A stretch of DNA of 64,000 bases from Halolactibacillus halophilus (GCF_900115605.1 NZ_FOXC01000001.1:124001-188000); one strand, 5' to 3'; shown: positions 7,092 through 17,437, counted from the stretch's first letter. Program-made: numbers and translations. Notes: a model not told the origin generated them from the sequence alone.

Positions 7092-8501
7092 TCATTCGCT
7101 CTCAGATACAGGATTTTTAATAATTAAGTCTACATCACTTGCATTACCAAACGGAAATGTGATGTCAGATAGATTTTGGAACTGAATACTTGTACCACCA
7201 CTCCCAGCATATGTTTTTGCAAGCATGGCTCCGTTAATTTTTGCACCACCAGTGACTGATACATCCGCCTTAGGAGCAATCACTATCATCTCACTAAAAG
7301 TACCTCCAGAGAAACTGACTGAGTTTGAATTTGCAGCTAGATATCCACCATAAAAACCTCCTCCACCTGTTAATTCAATAGGCGCCTGCTTCACATAAAC
7401 AGAGCCTTTTATCTTTTGAGCACCTGAAATAGCAAACTTATTACTACCATAGTAATAAAGATTCATTCTATCTACTAAGCCACCAGAATTGATTGTACTA
7501 CCTGAACCTATATTAAAATAATCCTTAACATAGAGATTGAGTATGCCATTACCTTGTATGATAATATGACCGTTGCTTAAATCTAAAGTATCTACTATTA
7601 AATTACTGACGCCAGGTCCAATTTCGAGATTCAAAGTGGTCTCACTATTCAAAGATACGTTATCAATAAATATATCCCCATCAATTCTAACGCTTTTGAT
7701 ATCACTACCTTTTAAGCTAATATTTGAGAGGACAATATCATAATCCGGTGATTCGGGAATACTATCTATAAGTGATTCATATACAGAATAATCAAATTCA
7801 GAAGACTGATGTACTTTGGGAACTTCGTTACCGCTATAGTAGCTTGGTATATCTAACAAGTCATTGCTTATTGAATTATTCACAAAAATATGACCTTGAT
7901 CGCTCGAGATACTAGATATTTTAGCTCCACCATCAATTTTAAAAGATTGTTCTGACGGTTGTTCCATATATACGTCTCCATTAATAGTTGCTCCTCCTGT
8001 TATTGAAACTTGATTCTTTACTAAGAGCGAAGCATCAACAGGAAAAGGAGGGGAATTACCACCTTTTGGTGACCAATTCACCTCAATATTATTACTGACG
8101 TTTCTAATTTTGTCATTTACATTACCTTCTGAATTAATCATTACATTATCATGATTATTAATAATTTCAACTGAAGCCGTTTTTTGATACCTCGTATCGC
8201 TATAATCGTAAACAACGTTATCAAAAGCAGCTAGTTTACTACTTAATTGATCAAAAAATGATTTCTTACTTTGAGTGTTTCCATATGTTTCGAGAATCAT
8301 CTCTTCAATTTTTAAATAAGCCTCATTCACCCCAGCCTCCGCAATATAATAGGCCGCCTGATAGTCACGTTCATTCTCCGTTAAATTAACATTCGCCATT
8401 GCTACAGTACCAACGGATGCTCCCAGCACACTGAGGACAACTAACACCATTAACGTAAAAACTAATGCCACACCTGATTCATTCTTCATTGATCGTTTCA
8501 T
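7092..8501 (-). CDS. PilX-type pilus protein with a repeat-rich passenger domain
   Basis: A 469-residue protein. Residues 1-60 match the PilX N-terminal domain: a basic start, GVALVFTLMVLVVLSVLGA, then an ...AYYIAEAGVNEAY... helix. The rest carries at least six spaced copies of a pattern like ITGGATINGDVYM, IDGGAKISSIS, ISGAQKIKGSVYV, FSGGTFSEMIVIA and VTGGAKINGAMLA. This suggests a right-handed beta-helix as in bactofilins or pilus-associated adhesins. AGGAGG precedes the ATG, and the gene follows the minor pilin by 2 bases. By inference it is incorporated at the pilus base or tip and could be displayed outside the cell. The exact role and ligand are unknown. Confidence 0.72.
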   Translation of the reverse strand: MKRSMKNESGVALVFTLMVLVVLSVLGASVGTVAMANVNLTENERDYQAAYYIAEAGVNEAYLKIEEMILETYGNTQSKKSFFDQLSSKLAAFDNVVYDYSDTRYQKTASVEIINNHDNVMINSEGNVNDKIRNVSNNIEVNWSPKGGNSPPFPVDASLLVKNQVSITGGATINGDVYMEQPSEQSFKIDGGAKISSISSDQGHIFVNNSISNDLLDIPSYYSGNEVPKVHQSSEFDYSVYESLIDSIPESPDYDIVLSNISLKGSDIKSVRIDGDIFIDNVSLNSETTLNLEIGPGVSNLIVDTLDLSNGHIIIQGNGILNLYVKDYFNIGSGSTINSGGLVDRMNLYYYGSNKFAISGAQKIKGSVYVKQAPIELTGGGGFYGGYLAANSNSVSFSGGTFSEMIVIAPKADVSVTGGAKINGAMLAKTYAGSGGTSIQFQNLSDITFPFGNASDVDLIIKNPVSESE

Positions 8502-8503
8502 CG

Positions 8504-8938
8504 TTACCTCCTAAAGTAAAGCATTGTCTGAAGACTCGTCTGTTTACCCTTATCATCCGGCACACTCACAATTTTAATTTCATTAGCTGCTTCATTGGTT
8601 AACCACTCAAATGTACTGATATGCTCACTTAATATAACCCCATTACGCTTAATTGTTGTTCCTTGATGTGTATACGTATTTGCACCTAATGTGAGTGTAA
8701 ATACACCACCACTATCTGATGTTGTTGCCCCTTCATTGACTGTTACTTTTCGAACATCCGTTGTTAGTTGACTCATGATGAGCCTAACATCTCCTTGATG
8801 GTCAATAGTTTCAGTTTGTTCAAAGTATTGACGTTGGCCAAAGATATGGGTTGAGCCTACTAATAAGAGAATAATAAATAAGATAGCTAAGACGGCTAAT
8901 AGTTCGACTAAGGTGATGCCCCGTTCATCTTTAAACAC
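8504..8938 (-). CDS. Minor prepilin, PilW/ComGF-like
   Basis: A 144-residue prepilin-like protein. FKDERG precedes ITLVELLAVLAILFIILLLVG, so PilD should cut after the Gly and leave Ile at position 1 and Glu at position 5. The C-terminal part is small and polar. A GTG at 8938 was chosen as start because GGGAGGT lies 8 bases before it, giving an 8-base overlap with the upstream prepilin gene; the longer frame begins at 8956 with no binding site. Minor pilins prime pilus assembly and can form a tip complex. Which of the PilV/W/X or ComGD/F types it equals cannot be fixed from sequence alone. Confidence 0.75.
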   Translation of the reverse strand: MFKDERGITLVELLAVLAILFIILLLVGSTHIFGQRQYFEQTETIDHQGDVRLIMSQLTTDVRKVTVNEGATTSDSGGVFTLTLGANTYTHQGTTIKRNGVILSEHISTFEWLTNEAANEIKIVSVPDDKGKQTSLQTMLYFRR

Positions 8939-9377
8939 CTGTATCGACCTCCCCATAAATCATTCGCGTTTCGAGTTTCGCATCTTTTCCATCTGGTACG
9001 CGAAAAGTAACAACGACTTTTAGTAACCGATCAATTTCTTGATTACTTTCATCCTTCGCTTGTTCAATCGTGATAGTGCCCGTTCCTCTTAGATCAGTGA
9101 TTTTATAAGTTGTCAAACTTATTGCTGAAACAGGGTCTAACGCCTTGATATTTGATCGAATTGACTCAAGCGTTGGATTGTCTGTGACGATATTATAAAC
9201 TTCTTCCATATATTCTTGTGCAATAAAACTAGCATTTAAATTTTCCTCAGATATTTCTGTTGTACGGGCAGAGTTAATAAAAAATGCTAAAAAAGTGACA
9301 ACAATTAATGACAAAATGACTATCGACGCCAGTACTTCAACTAGTGTCAATCCTTTCTCATTGCAATATTTTTTCAT
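8931..9377 (-). CDS. Minor prepilin, PilV-like
   Basis: A 148-residue prepilin-like protein with leader MKKYCNEKG and mature start LTLVEVLASIVILSLIVV, again with Glu at position 5. It is the first gene of the pilus cluster. Two ATGs (9386 and 9377) are possible; the purine run GGGGGAG touches the first and lies 9 bases before the second, so the second was chosen. It overlaps the next prepilin gene, suggesting coupled translation. Sequence after the helix is weakly conserved, as usual for PilV-type minor pilins. An upstream promoter was not recognised with confidence. Confidence 0.75.
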   Translation of the reverse strand: MKKYCNEKGLTLVEVLASIVILSLIVVTFLAFFINSARTTEISEENLNASFIAQEYMEEVYNIVTDNPTLESIRSNIKALDPVSAISLTTYKITDLRGTGTITIEQAKDESNQEIDRLLKVVVTFRVPDGKDAKLETRMIYGEVDTGV

Positions 9378-9470
9378 CACACTCATCTCCCCCTCAACCG
9401 ATAACCATTATGTATTATGTGCCGTTGGACCCTTATGTTATATGCTGGCCTTCATGTTCAATTTACTTTT

Positions 9471-9503
9471 AAAGAAAGAGTTAACGCGCACGTTAACTCT
9501 TCA
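9471..9503 (-). terminator. Terminator after folC
   Basis: A perfect 11-bp inverted repeat, AAGAGTTAACG with CGTTAACTCTT, around a 4-base loop, followed in the minus direction by a T-rich run (TTTCTTT). It separates folC from the pilus genes. Confidence 0.8.
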
Positions 9504-9580
9504 ATTGATATTCTATGATGTTATCTTTGATGTTTTTTGTGATTATTATCCATTGACTCTTCTAGTATAAGCCTAACTAA

Positions 9581-10858
9581 CTATTTCTGCAAGACTCTAC
9601 ACTTAATATTTTGGCGGACTTTACCAATAAAGTCTAACGAACCTACGACATATGTCACTTGTTCTGCCTTTGTCATTTTTTCTATAAAGACTTGCCAATC
9701 TGGTGCTTCTTTAATTTTAAGACCTTTAGGTGCCAGTTTCTTTAATTCTTCGATAGAAGCAGCTCTTGGATGATTAAAAGTTGTGAAGATGATATTATCC
9801 GTCACTGTGCGAATAACTTCAAGCATCTGTTTGATTGGTTTGTCTTTAAAGGCTGCAAATAACACCTGAATCTCTTGATTATCCTCTTGTGTTTCTTTGA
9901 TTGTATCAACAAACACCTGCATGGCTTCTGTATTATGAGCCCCGTCAATAATAATATCAGGCGCTGTTGATATTTGTTCAAACCGGCCTTTGATTGCCGC
10001 TTCTTTAATCCCACGTTTAATTTGTCCAAGACTGACATTATCATGATCTTGATTTAACACAAATAATGTTTTAATCGCTACCGCCGCATTACGCGCTTGA
10101 TGTGTCCCTTTCATTTTGAGTGAAAAGGCAAGTTTTAGATTCATCGATTGATACGTCCATTCATCTTCTGCTTGTTTCACACTAAAACTCTCGCCATAAA
10201 AATAAAACGGTGACCGTTTTTGATTCGCTTCTTTTCGTATGACTTGTCTAGCCACATCAGATACATCACCAACAATGACAGGTATCTCTTCTTTAATAAT
10301 GCCTGCTTTTTGTTTTGTGATTTCAGGTAATGTGGTTCCTAAAAACTGCATATGATCATAACCAATCGATGTAATCACAGAAGCGATGGGTGTAAACACA
10401 TTCGTCGCATCATCACGACCACCAAGGCCTGCTTCAATGATTGAAACATCAGCATAGTCTTGAAAATATTTCAATGCAATCACCACCATAATCTCAAACG
10501 AACTTGGTGGATCTTGTTCTTTATCTAATTGATCGATCATCGGTTTGACTTGATTAAAATAATTGACATAGAAGGTTTCATCAATCGGTTCCAAATTCAT
10601 TTTAATCATCTCTTGTCGGTCCGTTAACGAAGGTGACATGAATGTTCCAACTTGTTTCTCACACGCCCTGTAACAAGAGGCTAAATACGTGACCGTTGAC
10701 CCTTTTCCATTGGTCCCAGCGACATGGATACCTTTAAAAGATTGCTCATAAAAATTAACAGACTTAAGTAGTCGAATGACACGATCAAGTCCAGGTTTAA
10801 TACCAACTTTCTCACGTTTATCTAAATATTGATTAACACTTATACAAGTTGTAAACAT
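9581..10858 (-). CDS. folC: Folylpolyglutamate synthase / dihydrofolate synthase
   Basis: A 425-residue member of the Mur ligase family. It adds glutamate to dihydropteroate or to folates, using ATP, in the cytoplasm. The P-loop GTNGKGST lies near residue 46, and the Mur-ligase central motifs follow (EAGLGGRDDATN, the Mg/ATP-binding His in DGAHN). The C-terminal Rossmann-like domain starts near 290. AAGGGGG is placed 8 bases before the ATG. As in B. subtilis it lies just after valS, but a hairpin after valS suggests partly separate transcription. No oddities were seen. Confidence 0.95.
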   Translation of the reverse strand: MFTTCISVNQYLDKREKVGIKPGLDRVIRLLKSVNFYEQSFKGIHVAGTNGKGSTVTYLASCYRACEKQVGTFMSPSLTDRQEMIKMNLEPIDETFYVNYFNQVKPMIDQLDKEQDPPSSFEIMVVIALKYFQDYADVSIIEAGLGGRDDATNVFTPIASVITSIGYDHMQFLGTTLPEITKQKAGIIKEEIPVIVGDVSDVARQVIRKEANQKRSPFYFYGESFSVKQAEDEWTYQSMNLKLAFSLKMKGTHQARNAAVAIKTLFVLNQDHDNVSLGQIKRGIKEAAIKGRFEQISTAPDIIIDGAHNTEAMQVFVDTIKETQEDNQEIQVLFAAFKDKPIKQMLEVIRTVTDNIIFTTFNHPRAASIEELKKLAPKGLKIKEAPDWQVFIEKMTKAEQVTYVVGSLDFIGKVRQNIKCRVLQK

Positions 10859-10987
10859 ACAACAAACCCCCTTCGTTTTCTCTTTATCATGACTAACATT
10901 GTAGCCGTTTTTACTACGTTTGAAAAGCCTCTTTTTAAAACTCTAGTAAAACTCTTAGAAAAGTCCTGTTTTTTGGTTGTGGCATAG

Positions 10988-11019
10988 AAAAAGGATATAA
11001 GCGCGTGCTTATATCCTTT
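10988..11019 (-). terminator. Terminator after valS
   Basis: A perfect 13-bp stem, AAAGGATATAAGC with its complement around a 4-base loop, followed by TTTTTC in the minus direction. It lies 28 bases beyond the valS stop codon. Confidence 0.85.
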
Positions 11020-11046
11020 CGCTATGACAATACGGTTATATCATAC

Positions 11047-13689
11047 TTATTTCGTTAATTCGCTAATGCGTGCGGTTACTTTCTCCCGCTTATCCATATA
11101 ATCTAACTTTTTACGCTGTTCTTCTTGAACAACATTATCAGGCGCTTTATTCACAAAGCCTGGATTGGATAATTTCTTTTCAACGCGTTCAACTTCTTTA
11201 TTTAACTTAGCTAATTCTTGATTTAAACGTTCGATTTCTTTATCTACATCAATCAAACCTTCAAGTGGCAAGAACAGTTCCGCACCCGTAATAACCGCAG
11301 ACATCGCTTTTTCTGGGACACTCACTTCAGTATCAATAGTTAAGTGTTCTGTGTGACAGAACTTTTCGATATAATGTGATTGAGTTTCCAGTGCTGTTTT
11401 CACTTCAGCATTATCGACTTGAATCAATAAGTCGATTGGTTTTGACATCGGCGTATCGACTTCTGAACGAATATTACGCACAGAACGAATGATGCTAATC
11501 AGACGCTTCATTTCTTCTGCGGCTGTTGGGTTCATATCTTGTTCATTCACCTCTGGCCACTTGGCAACTGTGATTGACTCACCTTCATGAGGGAGGTGTT
11601 GCCAAATTTCTTCTGTGACAAATGGCATCATTGGATGCAACATCCGTAGGATTTGATCCAGTACATAGACTAACACCGACCGGGTTGTTTGTTTTGCTTG
11701 TTCGTCTTCACCAAAGAGTGGAAGTTTTGCCATTTCAATGTACCAATCACAAAACTCATCCCAAATAAAGTTATATAAATGACGACCCGCTTCACCAAAG
11801 TCGTAACGATCTGTATGTTTGTTTACGAGCGCAATCGTTTCATTTAGACGCGTCAGAATCCACTCATCACTCACGTTACGGTGCTCACTAAAGTCAATGT
11901 CTTTTACTGTCATGCCTTCGGCATGCATTAATACGAAACGCGATGCATTCCAAATCTTATTAATGAAGTTCCAAGTTGATTCAACCTTCTCCCACTGGAA
12001 ACGCAAATCTTGGCCTGGTGTTGAGCCAGTCGCTAGGAAGTAACGCAAAGAGTCAGCCCCGTATTTTTCAATGACATCCATTGGATCGACTCCGTTACCG
12101 AGTGATTTACTCATTTTACGACCATCCCCATCACGCACAAGACCATGAATCAGTACGTCATCAAATGGACGCTCATCAGTGAAGTGTTTCGATTGGAAGA
12201 TCATTCGCGCAACCCAGAAGAAGATAATGTCGTATCCAGTCACGAGCGCATTGGTTGGGAAGTAACGCTTAAATTCTTCATCTTCAATGTCTGGCCAGTT
12301 TAAAGTTGAAAACGGCCACAAGGCAGATGAAAACCATGTATCTAATACATCGTTATCTTGCTCCCAGTTCTCAATGTCAGTTGGTGCTTCTTTACCGACA
12401 TAGACTTCACCGGTTTCTTTATGGTACCAAGCCGGAATACGATGTCCCCACCATAGTTGACGTGAAATACACCAGTCACGAATATTATCCATCCAACGTA
12501 AGAAAGTGCCTTCAAAACGTTCTGGGACAAAGTTTACCTTCTCATCGTCATTCGCTTGTGATTTCATCGCTTCTTCTGCGAGTGGTTGCATTTTAACGAA
12601 CCATTGTGTAGAAAGATAAGGCTCTACAACGGCCCCGCTTCGCTCCGAGTGACCGACCGCATGCATATGTTCTTCTATCTTAAATAACACACCCGCATCT
12701 TGTAAGTCTTTCACGATTTGTTTACGACACGCAAAACGATCGAGTCCTTCGTATTTGCCGGCGCGTTCATTCATCGTACCGTCTTCATGCATGACGAGTA
12801 CGCGTTCTAAGTTATGACGATTTCCAATTTCAAAGTCATTTGGATCATGGGCTGGGGTGATTTTCACCGCGCCAGAACCGAATTCCATGTCAACGTAATC
12901 ATCTGCAACAATCTCGATTTCACGACCCACAATCGGCAAGATCACCTTTTTACCGATCAGGTGTTGGTAGCGTTCATCTTTTGGATGTACCGCAACGGCC
13001 GTATCTCCTAGCATCGTTTCTGGACGAGTTGTCGCAATTTCAATGTGACCAGATCCATCTTTTAATGGGTATTTCATGTGATAGAAGTGTCCCATCACAT
13101 CTTCGTGAATAACTTCGATATCTGATAACGCTGTTTTTGTTTGTGGATCCCAGTTAATAATATATTCCCCGCGGTAAATTAAACCTTCTTCGTATAACTT
13201 CACAAAGACTTCTTTGACCGCTTCTGATAGTCCTTCGTCTAAGGTAAAGCGTTCACGTGAATAATCGAGACCAAGCCCCATCTTTTCCCACTGCGTGCGA
13301 ATAAACGAGGCATATTCTTCTTTCCAATCCCAAGCTTTTTCTAAGAATTTTTCTCGGCCTAAGTCATAACGACTAACGCCTGTCTCTTTTAGTTTTGCTT
13401 CAACTTTTGCCTGTGTGGCAATACCAGCATGGTCCATCCCTGGTAAATATAAAACATCATAGCCTTGCATTCTTTTCATCCGCGTAACAATGTCTTGCAG
13501 CGTCGTATCCCACGCATGACCGATGTGTAATTTCCCGGTCACGTTTGGCGGGGGAATAACAATCGTATAAGGTTGTTTCGTTTTATCATTTTTCGCTTCA
13601 AAGAATTTACCGTCTACCCAGTACTTATAGCGGCCTTGTTCTACAGCCGTTGAATCGTACTTTGGCGGTAAGTTGTGTGTGTTTTCCAT
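11047..13689 (-). CDS. valS: Valyl-tRNA synthetase
   Basis: An 880-residue class I synthetase that charges tRNA-Val. The HIGH motif appears as [15 protein letters not shown] near residue 50, the KMSKS loop as [12 protein letters not shown], and the intervening insertion contains the CP1 editing domain. The C terminus is a predicted coiled coil rich in Glu and Lys ([19 protein letters not shown]), typical of ValRS. GGGAGG is 8 bases before the ATG at 13689; the frame continues upstream into the T-box terminator and should not be used. Expression is under a T-box leader reading a valine codon. No unusual residues were seen. Confidence 0.97.
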   Translation of the reverse strand: MENTHNLPPKYDSTAVEQGRYKYWVDGKFFEAKNDKTKQPYTIVIPPPNVTGKLHIGHAWDTTLQDIVTRMKRMQGYDVLYLPGMDHAGIATQAKVEAKLKETGVSRYDLGREKFLEKAWDWKEEYASFIRTQWEKMGLGLDYSRERFTLDEGLSEAVKEVFVKLYEEGLIYRGEYIINWDPQTKTALSDIEVIHEDVMGHFYHMKYPLKDGSGHIEIATTRPETMLGDTAVAVHPKDERYQHLIGKKVILPIVGREIEIVADDYVDMEFGSGAVKITPAHDPNDFEIGNRHNLERVLVMHEDGTMNERAGKYEGLDRFACRKQIVKDLQDAGVLFKIEEHMHAVGHSERSGAVVEPYLSTQWFVKMQPLAEEAMKSQANDDEKVNFVPERFEGTFLRWMDNIRDWCISRQLWWGHRIPAWYHKETGEVYVGKEAPTDIENWEQDNDVLDTWFSSALWPFSTLNWPDIEDEEFKRYFPTNALVTGYDIIFFWVARMIFQSKHFTDERPFDDVLIHGLVRDGDGRKMSKSLGNGVDPMDVIEKYGADSLRYFLATGSTPGQDLRFQWEKVESTWNFINKIWNASRFVLMHAEGMTVKDIDFSEHRNVSDEWILTRLNETIALVNKHTDRYDFGEAGRHLYNFIWDEFCDWYIEMAKLPLFGEDEQAKQTTRSVLVYVLDQILRMLHPMMPFVTEEIWQHLPHEGESITVAKWPEVNEQDMNPTAAEEMKRLISIIRSVRNIRSEVDTPMSKPIDLLIQVDNAEVKTALETQSHYIEKFCHTEHLTIDTEVSVPEKAMSAVITGAELFLPLEGLIDVDKEIERLNQELAKLNKEVERVEKKLSNPGFVNKAPDNVVQEEQRKKLDYMDKREKVTARISELTK

Positions 13690-13711
13690 CTGTTTTGCCT
13701 CCCTTAAATAT

Positions 13712-13973
13712 AAAAAACTCAAATCATCCCTTTAATAATAAAGGACGAATTGAGTTACATTTCCGTGGTACCACCTTTGTTTATAGCACAATTGCTATAC
13801 ACTTCATGCATTGATAACGGTATGTGACCGGCTTAACCTACTTGTTGTTCAATTAAGCTACATCCGAGGCTACCTTCAGTGTATTAATGACTTAAGAGTT
13901 TTTCAGCCATGAACTCTCTCTCTGTAAAGATTAATACCTTACTCTTCCTCATCATCGTATCGCTATTCTTCTG
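13712..13973 (-). promoter_or_regulatory. T-box leader of valS (tRNA-Val sensing)
   Basis: The T-box sequence AAGGTGGTACCACGG (13777-13764) pairs with the uncharged tRNA acceptor end. It is followed by a terminator stem (13712-13756, CTCAATTCGTCCTTT with AAAGGGATGATTTGAG and TTTTTT). A valine GTA triplet at 13873-13871 sits in the likely specifier loop (GAAGGTAGCC). Uncharged tRNA-Val would favour the antiterminator and turn valS on. Confidence 0.88.
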
Positions 13974-13979
13974 TTCTTT

Positions 13980-14008
13980 ATTTTAGCGAATAACATGAAT
14001 AAAATCAA
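13980..14008 (-). promoter_or_regulatory. Promoter of the valS T-box transcript
   Basis: TTGATT (14008-14003) and TAAAAT (13985-13980) with a 17-base spacer, directly ahead of the T-box leader. Confidence 0.75.
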
Positions 14009-14159
14009 CATATCTTTTTATTTAGTTAGAATAATTGGCCGTTTCCGCTTATCATCATTGCTAAACCCATCTGAGAGCGTCTGATGGCTTGGGTTAGCTG
14101 TCTTAACAACAAGACCGGCGGGATAACTAACCTTTTCTCTGCGATTTTGTTGTAAACAC

Positions 14160-14213
14160 CATCCCCTTATATCAACACTGTGTCACTTCGTTTCGTCACG
14201 ATCTAAGGGGATG
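14160..14213 (-). terminator. Hairpin after hemL, probable terminator
   Basis: Arms CATCCCCTTA and TAAGGGGATG pair perfectly (10 bp) around a 34-base interior that can itself fold. Only a weak U tract follows (GUGUUU), so termination strength is uncertain. A second hairpin, with arms AACCCA and TGGGTT, lies further on at about 14067-14098. No gene lies between hemL and the valS promoter. Confidence 0.5.
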
Positions 14214-14229
14214 ATGAAAGTTATCTGAT

Positions 14230-15528
14230 CTATACGTGTGCTTGGAGCGCTTTAAAACTTACATCAATAGCTTCAATCGTGCGGTCAATATCTGCTTTTG
14301 TATGTGCTGTTGATAAAAAGACCCCTTCATATGGTGAAGGTGGAAGTAAAATACCTTCTGTCAACATCGTCTGATAATAATGATTAAATAAATCATGGCG
14401 GCTATTTTTAGCCGTTTCATAGTTATAAACTGGCGTATCACTAAAGTAAATCCCAATCATAGACCCGGCAACATTGACTTGGAGCGGAATGTTGTACTGT
14501 TCTTTTTTCTCTAAAAAGCCCTGCTTTAATTGATTAAGCCGCTCGTTTAATTGTTGATAACTTGTTTCCGTTAGATTGTCTAACGTAGATAAGCCGGCCG
14601 TCATCGCAAGGGGATTACCAGACAGTGTGCCAGCTTGATAAATATTACCACTCGGAGCAATCTCTGACATATAGATTTTCTTTCCACCGTAACACCCAAC
14701 CGGTAATCCCCCACCAATCACTTTACCAAGACACGTCAAATCAGGTGTCACACCAAAATGGCCCTGGGCACCGTAGTAACCGACCCGAAACCCTGTCATC
14801 ACTTCATCAAAAATGAGTAAACTCCCGTAGTCTTCGGTCAATTCACGTAACGTTTCTAAAAAGCCAGCAACCGGTGGCACGACCCCCATATTACCAGCAA
14901 CTGGCTCAACGATGACACATGCTAGTTCGTTACCGTACTCTTTAAAAGCAAGTTTTACGCTTTCAATATCGTTATAAGGAACGGTAATCGTATCTTTTGC
15001 TAGGGCGTCTGTTACGCCGGGTGAATCTGGTAAGCCAAGGGTCGCGACACCAGAGCCTGCTTTAATGAGTAAGGAATCACCATGACCGTGATAACACCCT
15101 TCAAACTTCAAAATTTTATTCCGGTTCGTTACCCCACGTGCCAGTCTTAAGGCACTCATCGTCGCCTCTGTTCCTGAGTTTACCATCCGAACCATCTCCA
15201 TTGATGGGACACGTTCAATCACAGCTTGCGCCAGTTGATTTTCTTTTTCTGTCGGTAAGCCAAAGCTAGTGCCTTTCATTAATGTTTCGGAGAGCTGCTT
15301 AACAACAGCTGGGTGCCGGTGACCTAGGATGAGCGGCCCCCAACTTAAAATATAATCAATATACCGATTGCCATCGACATCGGTTAAATAAGCACCCTCA
15401 CCTGCTTCAGCAAATACAGGCGTCAAATCGACAGAACGAAAAGCGCGCGCGGGTGAATTGACACCACCTGGCATGAGTTCAGCGGCTTTTAGAAACAATT
15501 GGTTAGCTTTTGGTCTAGTGTTGGTCAT
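14230..15528 (-). CDS. hemL: Glutamate-1-semialdehyde 2,1-aminomutase
   Basis: A 432-residue PLP enzyme of aminotransferase class III. It converts glutamate-1-semialdehyde to 5-aminolevulinate. The PLP-binding Lys is in [23 protein letters not shown] and [10 protein letters not shown] are also family signatures. AGGAGAG is spaced for the ATG at 15528, which lies inside the end of hemA (14-base overlap), so the two genes are translationally coupled. In B. subtilis hemX, hemC, hemD and hemB stand between these genes; here they are absent. The enzyme looks intact, so the cell can make aminolevulinate, but the next steps are not encoded nearby. Confidence 0.95.
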   Translation of the reverse strand: MTNTRPKANQLFLKAAELMPGGVNSPARAFRSVDLTPVFAEAGEGAYLTDVDGNRYIDYILSWGPLILGHRHPAVVKQLSETLMKGTSFGLPTEKENQLAQAVIERVPSMEMVRMVNSGTEATMSALRLARGVTNRNKILKFEGCYHGHGDSLLIKAGSGVATLGLPDSPGVTDALAKDTITVPYNDIESVKLAFKEYGNELACVIVEPVAGNMGVVPPVAGFLETLRELTEDYGSLLIFDEVMTGFRVGYYGAQGHFGVTPDLTCLGKVIGGGLPVGCYGGKKIYMSEIAPSGNIYQAGTLSGNPLAMTAGLSTLDNLTETSYQQLNERLNQLKQGFLEKKEQYNIPLQVNVAGSMIGIYFSDTPVYNYETAKNSRHDLFNHYYQTMLTEGILLPPSPYEGVFLSTAHTKADIDRTIEAIDVSFKALQAHV

Positions 15529-16720
15529 GGTCTCTCTCCTTTGTATTAAAAAATGCATTAGCTGAAACAGCTTCACTATTATTTGACATAAGCGCCTCTG
15601 TCACGGCTTGTTTGACGTGATGCTTGATGATGGTCCGCTGCTTCTGTTTAAGGTCTGGTAGGTGACGATCAATATCTGCCATTGTCTCAGTTAATAATTG
15701 ATCCCGAAAAAGAAACTGTGTACGCCGTTTATCATCAAAGCGTTGTTGATATAGTGTTTGCTTTAGCCTTTCAACTTCAGCTGTGATCTGATTCATAATG
15801 ACGGTTGCTTTTTGTCGACGCACAAAGTGATGTTTATCGATGATCTCACCTAATTGGTCTAAATCAAACAGTTCAATGCCAGGTAGCATTTGCGTCTTTG
15901 ATTCAATACTTCTAGGCAGCGCTAAGTCAAGCAACAATAAACGCTTAATTTCCTTGTCTTCTAAATCCTGATAAGTAATGAGTGGTGACTCTAGTTCAAG
16001 CGATGAGACGACGATATCTACTGATGCAATATAAGCGCTCCAGTCGGCTAACGCCCCCCTTATCACTGCTTCAGGTAAGTGTGATAACTTCGATTGATCA
16101 CGATTTAAAACGATCAGCTTATGTTCGCTTTTAACCGCATAATCAATAAACAATCGCCCCATCTTACCAGCACCAAGAACTAAAATGGTTTGCGGTGTCG
16201 TCACTTTTGATGCAATAAACTGATAAGCACTATAGCTAAGTGAAACAGGATGATCATTGATCCCTGTTTGTTTATGCATCTGTTTACTAAAGCGAAACAC
16301 TGATTGAAAAATCGTGTGAAACGATTTAGTAACTGTTTCATATGTAACGGCTTCTTGATAAGCTGTCTTTACTTGGCCTAACACTTGCGTTTCTCCTAAC
16401 ACGTGTGCGAGTAATCCTGTAGACACTTGTAGTAGATGAGTAAGAGCAGCATCACTTGAGTATTCAACAAACTGATGCTGAAAGACAGCCGGTGTCAAGC
16501 CAAAAAAGGCACGTAAGATCTCTTTTACTTGAGTTTGTATGGCACCGGTGGCTTCGATATAAACTTCAAACCGTTGACAGGTTGATAAGATGACAACTTG
16601 TGTGGCGGTTTCCTGTGATAGTTGCTGGTAAAGGACCGCTTTTTCGGATTCACTTAAGACGTATTGTTCACGCTCATCAAGTGATACGGCTTGATTATTA
16701 ATGGAGAAAACATGTAGCAT
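15515..16720 (-). CDS. hemA: Glutamyl-tRNA reductase
   Basis: A 401-residue enzyme that reduces glutamyl-tRNA with NADPH to glutamate-1-semialdehyde, the first step of the C5 route to tetrapyrroles. The catalytic Cys is C48 in STCQR, where most relatives have [15 protein letters not shown] and the NADPH-binding GAGKMG are present, and a C-terminal dimerisation helix bundle follows. The sequence is more diverged from B. subtilis HemA than its neighbours are from theirs. The full anti-Shine-Dalgarno match AGGAGGTGA fits the ATG at 16720 better than the GTG at 16732. It heads a two-gene hemA-hemL operon without hemXCDB. Confidence 0.93.
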   Translation of the reverse strand: MLHVFSINNQAVSLDEREQYVLSESEKAVLYQQLSQETATQVVILSTCQRFEVYIEATGAIQTQVKEILRAFFGLTPAVFQHQFVEYSSDAALTHLLQVSTGLLAHVLGETQVLGQVKTAYQEAVTYETVTKSFHTIFQSVFRFSKQMHKQTGINDHPVSLSYSAYQFIASKVTTPQTILVLGAGKMGRLFIDYAVKSEHKLIVLNRDQSKLSHLPEAVIRGALADWSAYIASVDIVVSSLELESPLITYQDLEDKEIKRLLLLDLALPRSIESKTQMLPGIELFDLDQLGEIIDKHHFVRRQKATVIMNQITAEVERLKQTLYQQRFDDKRRTQFLFRDQLLTETMADIDRHLPDLKQKQRTIIKHHVKQAVTEALMSNNSEAVSANAFFNTKERDHDQH

Positions 16721-16906
16721 GCGTCGGGTCACCTCCTGCAGTATAATAATATGTACTTACTTGACTTTATGATAAGTGATAGAGTTCTATGTCATAACGT
16801 GATAAAATAATGATACGTTTCATGAGTATGTAACCTTTTACACGGTATCATAGTTTTAAATGAAAAATCAACTCATGTCGCGGGAAAGAGAGGAGTGGAA
16901 CAATTA

Positions 16907-17389
16907 TTGAAAAAACATCATCACTTAGCTGCCTATTTATTGATTGGTTTAGGTCTATATTTTTTGAGTCAACAAATCTACATACCGATGATCAGTGATT
17001 TAGCAACTTGGCCAATACTACTCATCATTGTTGGAGGGATTTTTCTATTTACCGGCTATAATCATCGTGATTACGACAAATTATTACCTGGCGGTATTTT
17101 ACTTCTACTTGGTCTTCATTTTTATCTTAATCAATTTTATCCAACCTGGGTCGATGAGCGGAGCGTTTATTTCATTATTGTCGGCCTTGCCTTTTTACTT
17201 CGTTACCAACAAACAAAACAAGGCTTATGGGTAAGTTTCATTTTAATTGGGATTGGTTTATTTACACTATTATCTAAAAGTGATACCGCTTTTCAATATT
17301 ACATTGAATCATTTATGTCATTACTAGAGATATACTGGCCAGTCGGACTAATTATTTTTGGGATTTACTTACTTGTCAAACGAAAATAA
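16907..17389 (+). CDS. Membrane protein with LiaF-like transmembrane region
   Basis: A protein of about 160 residues, almost entirely hydrophobic, with about five predicted membrane helices separated by short polar loops (HHRDYDK, RYQQTKQG). The pattern of helix pairs resembles the N-terminal LiaI/LiaF-like membrane region, but the soluble C-terminal LiaF domain is missing. AGGAGTGG is well spaced for a TTG at 16907; a GTG at 16895 overlaps the binding site and is less likely. The gene is divergent from hemA, with 186 bases between starts, and convergent with engB. The function is unknown; a role in cell-envelope stress is only suggested by the resemblance. Confidence 0.6.
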   Translation: MKKHHHLAAYLLIGLGLYFLSQQIYIPMISDLATWPILLIIVGGIFLFTGYNHRDYDKLLPGGILLLLGLHFYLNQFYPTWVDERSVYFIIVGLAFLLRYQQTKQGLWVSFILIGIGLFTLLSKSDTAFQYYIESFMSLLEIYWPVGLIIFGIYLLVKRK

Positions 17390-17437
17390 TAAGGATGACA
17401 TCGCTCATTTAGATTAATAATGTTCATTCATTTTACA

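Noticed and set aside
16733-16894. A PerR or Rex operator between hemA and its divergent neighbour
   Set aside because: AT-rich stretches were present, but none matched the expected palindromes well enough.
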